64,000 bases of DNA. Source: Eudorina sp. 2006-703-Eu-15. Its lineage: Eukaryota; Chlorophyta; Chlorophyceae; Chlamydomonadales; Volvocaceae. The notes beneath the pieces were generated by a model that saw nothing but the letters and a program-made list of their open reading frames with translations, had not been told where the DNA came from and did not search any database. A program made the position numbers and the translations under genes. Below are positions 1-12,100 of the stretch, in pieces; position 1 is the first letter of the stretch; each line of letters begins with the position of its first letter. The stretch covers positions 514,898-578,897 of the forward strand of contig BDSI01000025.1 of assembly GCA_003117195.1 (NCBI GenBank). The letters are read 5' to 3'.

Positions 1-638
1 CACCTGCATCTAGTCATGCTCCACAGCAGCCTTCGTTCTGATCCACCTCAGTCGTCACGTGCTTGTCGAGGGTTGCCTCCTGCCGGCACGGGACTATATA
101 TACAGAAGCGGGACTACGTATCTCGTGACGTGCCGAGATACGTAGTCCCGATTCTGTATATAGAGTCCGTCCCGCTTCGGTATGTATGTATCTGTATGTA
201 TCAACGTGAGTTGCACCGACGGCATGCATGCAGCGCACCTGCCGGTCGTACGTGCAGGCACTTCTCCTCTGTCCACGTCCGTCGGGGGCATACGCTGTGT
301 CTATCTAGCTAGGGATACTGGCATCCCAGGCTACTTGCCATTTGTGGGGGTTCTGGTTCTGCTGGTCGCTCGGGTGGATTGTTTCTCTGGCACTGGCGCT
401 CTACATATCTGGCCCTTGCGGGACTGCTGCGACTGTATATGTACATATATAATATATGTTTTATATCCGCTTTGCATGGCGAGAATTTCCCATGTAATTC
501 ATCATCAACAACCGGTAACTGCTGGCTGGACGGCCTACTGAAGAATGTACATAATTGCGACAGACGACGGTGACGGTCTTGCGCATTGCTTTATTTAACT
601 CTGGCTTGCTGACGCGAGTTGATGCATGCACCTTGCAG
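1..638. other. 5' flank or upstream introns of the giant subtilase gene
   Basis: No exon is convincing here. The signal peptide and propeptide expected for a secreted subtilase must lie in this stretch or before the window, because the first recognisable exon begins at 639. The stretch contains a 79-bp hairpin at 90-168, listed separately. Short open frames run through 182-541 but show no recognisable domain. Confidence 0.4.
90..168. repeat. Long hairpin (palindromic MITE-like sequence)
   Basis: The left arm (90-125) and right arm (134-168) are near-perfect reverse complements around an 8-nt loop (tgacgtgc). The arms hold GGGACTATATATACAG and GGACTACGTATCTCG blocks. The perfect symmetry and compact size resemble a foldback MITE. 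No clear target-site duplication was seen. Confidence 0.7.
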
Positions 639-3600
639 GAAGCGTACCTGCGGTGACTGAGCGATTACTACCATTCTGGAGCGCCGGCATTAAAGGGTCC
701 GATATAGTAGTAGGGGTAAGGGGCGCAGTCGATTACCATAATCAGGCCAATTATGCAGCATTTTGGCAGCGGAAAATTAAGTCTTCAGTACCTTCATCGC
801 CTTGCCGCACGAATTGTATAAATAAATGAGGGATATCAGGGATATCAGGCATAGATACCAGGGATACATATCAGTGATTGGTATCAGAGATATCAGGGAT
901 CGATGTCAGGGATGTCGCTGCAACTCTATCCATGATCTGTAATAATGTCGCTTAAGCAGCCTGCTTGTTTTAACGTGCATGAAGTGACATGCAGTAGTGG
1001 TGTAGTAGTGCTGGAGATCTGGCAATGGATATCTTCGGAATTCAATAATTCAATTATATTAGTCAGTTTACGCATTGACGCTGTGGACTTGTAAGAGATT
1101 TGAAAGATAGTGCGATGATGGAGCTTGCACACCGAAGTTGAGGTTTTGCAGAGAGTAGTGATTCAGTGATTCTTAATCAAGAATATGTATGTAGGCCTGA
1201 TTGAGATTTTTCTCCCATCAATCATTTCACCAGAAATACCGCAATGCAAGCTATCTAGTTATTTTTTAGGACACAGGAAGGCATGGACAACAGGCAGGGT
1301 GGCCGATATTTCCATGACGATGGAGAAAGCAAGATAGCCACCCTGATCCACGTTGCACTAGAATATAACCAACCCCATTTATATGTTTCAATGTTGTGCC
1401 TTTAGCCACATACACACGGCGATCGACCAGCCACACACACACGGACTCACACATACACGGCAGGCAGGCAGTACAGGCAGGGGCAATCCTACCCGCCCCC
1501 TGAGACGCTTCACGCTGGGGCGGGCCGCCCCGCCCCAAATGACCACTCCATCCAGCGAGCCATTGGGTGTTACTCACGCACTTCCGCACAATCCTTACCC
1601 TGCTCATCAACTTGGTAATGACTGCGTGTACGTGGGAGTAGTGTATGTACTACTCCCACGTACTAAAATTTTGCTTCGTTGCTCCAAATAATTTTATGCT
1701 TTCACGCTTTTAGCTTGCTCCAAATGATTTTATGCTTTCACGCTCGGCTGTTCACTGGGACAGGTAACGGATTCAGGACTCGATTTCCTAAAAAGTTGCT
1801 ACTTTCAAGACGCCAGCTGGCAAGGCGTTTCTGTGAACCAAGTCCGCAGTTGGTTCATTGTGGAAGACAACGGACCGCGGTGGCTCACACTCAAACCGCC
1901 ACCGGCATCATTTACATCCCACAGGAAGATGGTGCAGTACATCATCTACTCCGGAGGTATGTCTCGTACCGCACAAATCATTTCGATACTGTTGAGCCGA
2001 CATGCACCAACCACGCACGCGACACAACTGTAGCTAATGAGCTTGCAGAAGCAGCCAGCTAGAAAGTGCGGTACACAATACAGGACGCGTGAATTCTGGG
2101 GTTGTAAGAGTTGGGCGGAACCATACGAAAGTACCTCGCTACTCGCTCCTCCCCCTCTTGGTCGAGCTCGGGGCCAGCAACCGTACCAAGCAAGCAGCCA
2201 CGCAGCAGGACATGCTGCAACGACCTGCACGACCATGTAGACCATGCCGTACACATGCTGAAAGGTATCGTTACACTTCGGCGCACACTAGAAACGAAGA
2301 AAGAGCACAACCTGTACGTGGGAGACAACGAACCCGGCAGAACTTAGCACGCTCTGTATCCCACGACTCTGCCTTGGGCTTTACAGATCTCGAAGGGCCG
2401 CGGTGCGGAAGAGTGGGGTAAGGTGCGAGCTATCTAGCTGTTACGGCCACCTTATTACAGGATCCGACTAATCCGACCATCCAATCACCATGGTACTAGC
2501 TAGTTGGCAGGCTGCGCTGCGTGCAGCCTGCATGTAGGGGACCTCAGCAGAGAACATTTTAGATCAACGTAGCTATGACTTGGCTGGGGGAGGCGGGGAA
2601 ATGTATGACAACCCATGCGCAGGCTAGCTATCTACTAGGCTAATGATTCTGCTCACAGGGGAAGTGGTAAACCTAGCCAGGTAGTACTTTTTAATCAAGG
2701 TTTAAAAATGTAAAAATGAAAAAAACGGGGCGGGCTTGGGACAAGGAAGATAATAAGGGATTAATTGGTGCTGGCCCGTAGTTTTTACATGTTGGGGGCG
2801 GGCTTTCCCCTGAGAGCCTCTAACCAGATCATGTACGTAAGGTCTAAACGAGCCGTAGATAAACCTATAGACTACAAAGACTAAAATTGAATTGCTTGGT
2901 GGAAAAACATAGAAGTAATAAGGAGGCAAGAAAGAGAGGGCGAGTAGTGCAAGTAGTCAGGAATACATGCTGAAAAGGGCATTATTCTGCATGGCGAGCC
3001 TCAGCTGTTGTGTATAACACAACGGCGAATGCAGCTACCGGCGGTGAACGGTGACTCATGCATGCGCCATTATTATTATATATCCCTGCCGTCATACGCA
3101 CGGTGGAAGCGGAAGCGTGAGCTTTCGCCCATCCAACACGATGACGCCAGCGACAGTAAAGGCGGCGAGAGCGAGCAACCCTACCGGCGCAGCCAGGGAG
3201 GAAGGCTGCATTCAGGATAGACGCCTAAATCTAGTAGTCCTCACGGTGCAAAGCGTGAAAAGTGTGCATGCGCATGTGGTCGTGCGCAACGGTGCGTGAC
3301 GGGGGCGAGAACGAAAGCGAGAGTAATCGCCTCACAAATAAGTAATATAATATGGCCTTAATGACCCCCTGCTCCCAGCATTGTAATCTTTCAGAAGGAT
3401 GGAATCATTACGGACCCGTGCAAAACGAAGCCAAAACACTGCTGAGCGCAGGGGCTGGAAGCCTTGTGGGACGAGGGTTTGCTTGCAGCTGTAGTAAAGC
3501 GAGTGCATAATTCGGTGAGGTTCCTGTGAGGCACCGGGTGATGATGAACCACCAGATCAGCAGCCCCGCCCACAACACTTGCCCCGCGCGCCTTATGCGT

Positions 3601-6121
3601 GCAAGAGGCCCCTCGCTCGGTTGAAAACCCCCTGGCGTGCGTGGGGTTGACGGTGACTCCTGTGCGGCATGGGTTCGCCGATGTTGCATGCTTATAGTGA
3701 GCGCCTCATCACTTACATCACTCAACGGACAACATGGCTAAGTTGTCGGTTGATGAGTGATGTAAGTGATGAGGCGCTCAGGCACGCGCGTGTGGAGGCT
3801 GTCCATAATTAGTTTAGCTGAGGTAAGTGCTAGCTATTGGCTGGTTGCGCTTGCCCGGTCGCAATACGTAGCTAGCTAGTGAAGTGTAGCCTTGTCGGTA
3901 CGCCCAGGGCCGCATCCCTGCTGGTCATAAATTGCACTACTTTGGGAGCGAACAAAGTGTGAGGCAGAGGGGATTGGGTACGTACCCCGGCGGTTCACCT
4001 CCTAAGAAGCGCCTGGTCTGGGTGCCGAGCGCCTTGAGTGGGTGTCTGAGGAATGGCGAGCGAGCACGCAGTACCGAAGGTATGAGCGAGCGAGCCGGCC
4101 GCCCCTAGGTCTGGGTCGGCGCTTAGACCGTGGAGTGCCGGCGCCGCGAGCCCTGTGGGCGCGTCCTGCGGGTACGTAATTACAAACAGTTTGCTTTTGG
4201 CGGCTGCGGCTAGCTGTCCGTGTTTCGTCTGTTGGTCTGGCTTGGAGTAAGTCAGCTGGGGGGCCGTGGTGTGGGAACCCACCGGTGGTTAGTTCAAGCA
4301 AGCGAGCTTGCATGTGAGTGCCTCAGCACGCACGCAGGCTGGTGATGTGAGCACGGCAGGTAGGGCAGAATATGCCATGTTGTTTGTGCCCTGTAAGGTT
4401 AGCAAGGTAAGGCAAAGTGCGATTTGTGCACGGCAAACCGTGTACAGCGTACCACCCCGTCCATACCAGTACAAAAATACTCCTCATGTACTCTAGTGCA
4501 CATTAGCATATATATAATATATTATATATATAGTGCACATAACCACGCATACATGTATACATACACTTGAAGGCAAGTATGCCTACCTGCTGCACGCTTT
4601 GGTATTACAGGTACGAACAGGTGGTTTGGCGAGTGCGGCAGTCACGGCACTCACGTCGCTGGGAGTGTGGCTGGTAGAGCAGAGGGAGATAACATTTTGG
4701 ACGGCACAGGAGCAGCACCGGATGCCAAAGTCAGCTTCTACCATATGTGCATTAAGGAAGGGGGACCTTTTACATGGGACCCAGAAAATCTAATCTATGA
4801 GGTGCGTGGAAACAGTGACGACGGATGAAATAATATATTTTCTTACATTGTATGCAGTGATAAATGATACTGTATATACATTCCGCATGATCGGTGAGCT
4901 TATCCAATCAACCCGTCTGAACTCTTGATCACCACTACACAATAGGATACTGATCGATGCTAATACGCTATATGTTTTTGCGGCATATGTTTTTGCGCTT
5001 TCACAGGCTCATGCAGCCGTTGGCGCTAACATTGTGACGGAAAGCTGGGGGGAAACATTGTCGCTGGGTACGGCATACACCGGCAGAGCAGCCAACCGAG
5101 ACCAATACCTGTGGGACCACCCAGAGATGCTGGTTGTTGTTGCGGCGGGCAACGCTGGTGCGACAATGCATATATAGGGGTATATGTAAGACCAAGCTGG
5201 ATATCTGGATATTGCTTTGAATTATGGTGTGAAGCTTAGAAGCTGCATGCTGTGTTTCGTCGTGTTTTGGTACTATGTGAAGGGCATTGGGGAAATCGTG
5301 TGTAACGTTGGGCGGGGGACTTCCAAGGTAATTCTTCTGATCTATCTTCCTACCATGCAAGTGGCATTCACCCGATCTGCATGCCGTGCTCTACATTCAG
5401 CAATCGCCATTAGCACATTCATCTATCACAATCAACTGTATGTACACAACTGCTGAACACAACTGTACACAAATTACACACGCCTTGGGAGGGTAAATTG
5501 TTTTTACTCATGGATGGACATATATACGTGAAAACGTAGATAATGTGCGTGGCTGCTGCCTGCTTCTGAGGGATGTATATATGTGCACATACACTAGTGC
5601 CGTACGTATCCCAACGGAATGGACGCATCTCTAATTTATACTAATACATGTGTTGACTGCGAACAATTATACTCCTGGATGGCAGGTATGAACGGCATGA
5701 TGGAATCAACGTCACCCGGGCCTGGCCAGGTGTCAAAGGTCAGTCGTCTGAAATGTGTACTCGCAACACATCTCAATGGAGTGCCGCGACAAATGCAGTG
5801 TACATGCTACCAACAATGCTTAATACGCAGACATACATCGCGCAGCACAAAGCTCAGAGTGCCGCGTATTATTGGAGTCAAACCCCGTCCCAGAATAAAG
5901 GCTTCTGATACAGCCGGCAGCTGCTGTTCATTACCACATACATATTTTCGCGTTCACTTCGTTGCTTTCTGATAAGGCCTAACCCTTAACCCTAAACAAA
6001 TGTCGTCCGCCCTGACATGCAGAACGCACTGTCGATTGGAAATTGGGGAGCACCGCAACCAGGTTTCCTGTTTGGCTTCCAGATACACAATCCCGACGGC
6101 AGCGTTAGTGAGCCTATGACG
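639..6121 (+). CDS. Subtilase catalytic domain, first half (Asp-region, His and oxyanion Asn exons)
   Basis: Exon 639-715 gives FWSAGIKGSDIVVG, the strand that precedes the catalytic Asp in S8 proteases. Next to an acceptor at 1269 lies GAC ACA GGA (DTG), but its frame closes after 15 codons while the adjacent frame reads GGRYFHDDGESKIATLIH. Exon 4611-4801 holds CGSHGTHVAGSVAG, the catalytic His motif, followed by DGTGAAPDAKVSFYHM. Exon 5007-5157 ends in VVVAAGNAG, the oxyanion-hole Asn. Exons 5686-5729 and 6023-6121 give ESTSPGPGQ and NALSIGNWG, the usual SPxxAKNALTVGA stretch. All borders from 4611 to 6121 keep phase. Introns are AT-rich. The assignment to S8 is firm, but whether the enzyme is intact depends on the Asp exon. 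Confidence 0.82.
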
Positions 6122-9100
6122 GTGGGTACTTGCATGGGTGCGGTTGGCAGCAAGTGGTAAATGCGTGGTCAACGATAGCACACGTACGCATCACGAGCGA
6201 GACAGTGGCCCCTCTAGATAGCCCCTCTCCTCCCAGCAAGGCGGGGGGAGATAGAGACCTCCCTGTCCAGCCACTAATCCCGATATATAGCGATGTCTGC
6301 AAGTGCTTCTTCGCTGAAATAGGCGCTCTTCGCCAAACCCTCGTACAAAATTTACTAGAAATTCGGTTAAGAAATTTTCTTTTACTCGGAAGCGACCACG
6401 TAACAAATTGTGCATTATTGCGGATTCACGAGTGATGCAACACGCACTGCTAGCTGGAGGAACCAGCTTAATACGTTGAACGATTATCTCTTAATTAGCG
6501 GAGATATGTCCCTTGTTCTGTGAAAGCTTGAAGTTTGCTAACCAGCATTATCATGTACCACGTGGCAGCCGCCCTTTCCTAGTGCATGCATGTATGGTCT
6601 CTTGAATTACGCTGTGGCTACCATTTGGCTTTAATAACGATAGAAGCTCAATCCGTTTGGTAGTCCAGGACTGTTAAAAAGAATATATAGGTTAACGGTG
6701 GATTGGCATGTGCGGTTCATGGATCCGTTAATCAGTGTTGCTATCGTCCAAAACGGGGAAATAGAATTCCGCAGGTTTCCGGCTTGTCGCCAGTAGCCAA
6801 AAAAATCTTTGGCAGGGCAGATTTTGGGGGGCTTCCTAGGTGCCAGGAAATAAAACCTCCGAGGCAGGCCGGAAATACTTCTGCGTGTTTCGACAGCAGG
6901 ACCATAGCTACGACAGGGATTCTCAGTCTTGGAGGCCTGAAGCGCGCTTTCCTTGCGTCGCAGATGCATATGGGTGTTGTATACTGCGTAATCTGATACG
7001 CATTAATTCTGTAACATTTAATTTTGCTCTAAAATCTAATAATAGTTGGTCTGATAATAATTCTGGTAATACGTCTGATACGTCCGAAACTACTACTGAA
7101 CGTAGTATCATGCCTTATCAGAAAAGGACCAGCTGGCAGATGCCTTCCAATGACATTTCATGATACGTATCCAGGATCGTTATACACTACAATGGGAGGG
7201 TAACCAGGAGTTAAGGACACGGCATTCGTGTGTGTTTTGACGGTAGACAGGTGTACGATGCAGGAATTGCCCCTCCGCCTGCAGATTTCCAGGCCCTATT
7301 GGTAGTCTGGAAAATAGTTGGCAGATTTCCGGCTCTCCACAGCGTCAAATAAGTGAAATCTCGCAGGTTTCTTTGGGGTCCGGGAAATAGAAAATTTCCG
7401 GGTTTTTTGCCCGTAAATATTCTTTTTATTTAAGATAGCAACACTGCCGTTAATCCTATGTGGACACACTTTTTAGCATTATTTCTATGTGGTTCACATG
7501 CAAAGTGCAACGTAACGATCGATTTACGACATGCATTCGGAGAAACAGATACTTACCATGCATCCATGTTCAGACTGCTGGAGGTGTCCAGAAACACCGA
7601 CGAAGAACCATAGAACTTGTTGAGCAGCGCCGCCGCATGCAGGTGGTCTGAACGGCAGTAGTACGATATATACACGCATCATCCAGAATCCACAGTTAGT
7701 TTTCATCGTGACGCAGCTCCGCTAGACTGCGTAACGAAGAAGCAATATTAGTTGTTTGCTTCTGCATGCGGAGTTATATTAATACGTAATTCCTACCTAT
7801 TTGTCTGCGAAGTAAGCTTACTGGAATAACAAGTACAATTACGCATATGTGGCTCCTGCTGGATCCTGCCTCGCAGCTCTGGCCATATGGTGGCTCGCCA
7901 TCGTCCGAGTGGGAATCGCTTTTGGAGCAAAGTCCGCAAAAACGACAGGTATTACATCCGTCTAATACGTCATTCGTCGTATGTAGCACATGAGCCAGCA
8001 AGGGCCCCAGTTTTGCGCCTATGTAGGCTTTTACTAGGCATGTATACGACGGAATTGTAAGGGGGCGAACGAAGTGACATATATAGTGCATAGATTGCCT
8101 GGTATATAATACAGTTGCATAGATTGCCTGGTAAATTTGATCGCGGTGCGCAGTTCTTCGGATCCTAATAATAAGATTCCGATGACAAGTCACGGACAGA
8201 TCATTCATTGCACGGGATGGGCGACAGCAGCATGCTCAAATCTTTTCCGCGGAAGGTAGATTGCTGTGGAGGTTAAGTTTATGCATTACTGTGTGTGGGA
8301 CAGGCAGGAGGAGTCATGTATATCTATCTTCACCCGCGGCATCTTCCCCGCCGGCGAGACCCTGCCCTTCCTCTCCATCTATCTGCCTCGGGGCGCCCTC
8401 AAGCAACCGGTCACGCTAGCCGACTTGTAGATCACTCAGGTTAAGCACCCACCATCGCCATCCATCCGTTTCGTGATGCGTATTCATGCCTTTGTGTCTA
8501 CCAGTCCGTTTATGTGTGTTCTAGTAAGGATTTATTAACATCTATGTCGCCCATCCATGTGCACGCATGCAGCTGCTCTACCTACCCACTGCTCGTGTCC
8601 AGGGGGCGTCAACACAAGCAGTGCTTGGAGCATGTGTCGAGCTAGCACCCTTATCCAATAATAATGAGAGGACGGGTGTCCTGCTTGTTGACCTTACTGA
8701 GGACGGGCGCCCAGCCAGTTGTTCGTACAAAGCCGTTGCAAGAAACGTAGCGTTATCTAATGCCAAGGCGGTAATCTACATACGTCCCGATGAGGGGTTT
8801 GCCACGGAGGGCATTCCTGACCGCAAGACGGATCTTCAGACGACGTCGGGTAGAAGCATGTTTGGAGATGCTGCTCAAAGCATCACGTACGGTTTCGTCA
8901 CCAAGGTACGCATATATATACATGGCTCCAATGGGGAGTGTTTATGTTATCATGTTCATGCCGAGATTTAATATAGGGTTCAATGCATGCCCCATCTAGC
9001 TAGAAACATGCCTGAGGAGATCCTTGCTTATAATTTGGTAGAAGATTTCTTATGGCCACGCACGACATGGCCCCCGATCGACTAAACCCATATATATAAT

Positions 9101-12100
9101 ATATAATATATATAATATATAATATTATATATATTAGGTTACATATAATATTATATTATATTATATTATATTACATATAATATAATATAATATTATATTA
9201 TATTATATTATATTATATTATATTATATTATATTATATTATATTATATTATATTATATTATACTATACATATATCTTATAATATATATTATTATATTGAT
9301 ATAGTAGAAGTAAAGTGTATAATATAATTTATTATATTATATATAAATGTATTTATTATATTATACTATAGATTGTACTAACAAGTATCCATATATTATT
9401 ATCTTCTTGTTGGAATTCATGTGCACTGCAATGTGAAGCTGTGTCCACATGGTGTCTCATGACTGCTGCGTTTTTTGGCGCTTCATGCTGGGGCGCTTCG
9501 CGCTGGGGCCCCGCCCAAACCTTCGAGGCGGGACCCACCGTAGCGTGGGATTGCTGCCCCTGTCGTGGGTGTTGCCGTGTGATTGTGACCAACAACGGTA
9601 GACCGCTAATTATGCAAAGCACAGCCACCGGGCGGGGGAGCTGGTAACCGACTTGCAGTGGTAGCTCGGTAACCCACGCAGGTTAAACCGAACACTTTTG
9701 TGCAATTGGGACTGCCTTGGAGCACTTCTCTCCCGTCCAAACACCGAAGATTACATACTCAGAAGCTAAAGAACCCAAGCGTGGTAGGCCTCCTAAGCAA
9801 GTAACCACAAATAATACTAGCTAGACGCTGGTAACGGCAAAGTTATAATTTGCAAAACAAAACATTAATCCCATTACTTGTAATAAAGGATTTCCCTTTA
9901 AGGAAGAACGAAAACAAGAAACCTGTTCAAACCTATTTGCGAGTTTCAGATTTGATTGCGCTCACTTCCGGGTGTAATACTCTTGCCAACGCGGAGAATC
10001 TGCGTTTTGGGAGCTAATGGATAAACGGAATATGACGTTTCCCACGCATAGCACTATACTCAGCTTAGCCACCTTTCTCAGTGGACGGATCTCCATCTTG
10101 CATAGTACTCATCATGCCCTGAATATGCCAGAGGCATTGGGCATGCGCCTGTAGTGTTTACCTATGTCTATCTGTATGTTCATTCCCTCTGATGTAAGTT
10201 TCAATTCGGACGGATTTCTAACTAGGGCATGTCATGCTGTCCTTGGTGTGAATCCGATACATACGTGACATCTACCAACAGGCACAAGGGCAATTCCTGA
10301 AGAATCAACTGATGATTATCGACTATAGCACGACATCACCATATTTCTTTTGGTCGCCATTAGATCAGGTAAGTTACACCCCACCAACAGTCGGTAGATA
10401 GGGATGGATGTAGACTGTTGTATATACTGACTATAAGGCAAGCTATATTATCGTTTCTGCGGCAATGCTCGCTCTTGGTGCTGCTGTTAAAGTGGAGTTA
10501 GGCGGATGAAGAGTATATTGATGCAGCGCAGCCTGCTCGTTAGCATTCTTTTGATTTTTGCTTTTGCTCCCGATCGAAATGAGGTAAGTCTGACTGCATC
10601 GCTGGTTGCAAATCCCATTCAGTTCTTATCAATGTTAACGTTCGTATCATTGACATTGATTATTACTGTCGTGGGCTGCTGGTGGATGGTATGCTTCGAG
10701 AATACCAGGCGTCTTTAAACAAAACCATGTCAACCATGCATCGCTGTAATGCTTGGATGGCCAACGGTACACAGCAGAAGGGACCCAGAGGGCCTGTCAG
10801 GTTGTTGATCGGAGGCGGCGGCAGAAACGTTAGACCTGTTAGTCTGTTCCACAGCTAACGCCAACAAACCTGACATCGTAGTAACCGTAGACGACATCTA
10901 AGACATTTGCCGTACGTAATTCGCCAAACCCATCGCGTGCGTGTAACCATCATAAGCGAGTGCGTGGGATGTTCAAAGCTGTGAAATGTATGTACCAAAA
11001 CAGTTGATGTGCTCAATCACCTCGATACTTCCCACACCATGTCCCGCTTTCATATTCATCTCGTTGCAGTCTGCTGACCAAGGTCTACACTATTCATCCT
11101 CGTACGGACCAACGAACCGCTATAAGCCAGACATTGTCGCGCCCGGGAATGAGGTTATCTCGGCGAAAGACTCAATCATCACTGCGGATGGTGCTGCCGA
11201 TGCCCCTGCTGGTACGTGCGGGGAGTCAATTTGCACCCGTCGTGGAATGTGCGTGCGTGTGCTGCTGCTTAACGTGTTTTCCAGATGGCAAAGCATCAAG
11301 CTCGCTCTGTTTTTTTCGTAGATCTGTGGAGGCTTGACGCGATGCATGCATTGTCTGTATGATTACAGTACCTCTCTGTTCTCGGTCCTATTATCGATGT
11401 AATCGATGAGCAGGCATGCCGCCTTCTTGTTGGGTTGTTGGGTTGTTGTACATCATCATGTATATCATGCAGGCGCGTGTGATTCAAGCACGTCAACGCA
11501 GACCGGAACGTCCATGTCAGCTCCGCTGGTATGTTGCCTTCATACAAACATACATACACGGCAGCTCAAACGCTAGCTTGTGGAGCCTAGGGTTTTGGTT
11601 ATTTGCATTCCTTGCTTTTGCGCAGGTGGCTGGCCACCTCGCCCTAGCACAGCAGTACTTCAGGTATGATTGCCCTGTACTAAATACTGTAATAACAGTA
11701 CTCGTCATTATTAGCATTGCGGGGCGTCCATTGTGGGTGGGACTGACCGTTTATAGTGAACATATGGCTCTTGGCCATCTTATTAACGTATATGGCCAAC
11801 ACACTAATGGCGCGCCATCATACGTATGTACATCTAGTTCTGGTAGCAGCAAGCAAGCTTGGACACGGTTGGTCTTAGTCGGTGTCTTAGTACATGGTTG
11901 GTCCAAAGCTATAGAACTAGGGCGGTATTTTTGACAGCTCACGGTACAGGTGAGTCTTAGCTGTGCTCTTTGCGAACATGTACTACTTTCCTGAGCGAGC
12001 GGTAGGTTAGCCATCACGCCTGTGCGTGAAACATACAAGAATAAAATGGGTCCCCAAGCCTGCTATCCAGGATGTATTCACCACCGCATACGAGTAGATT

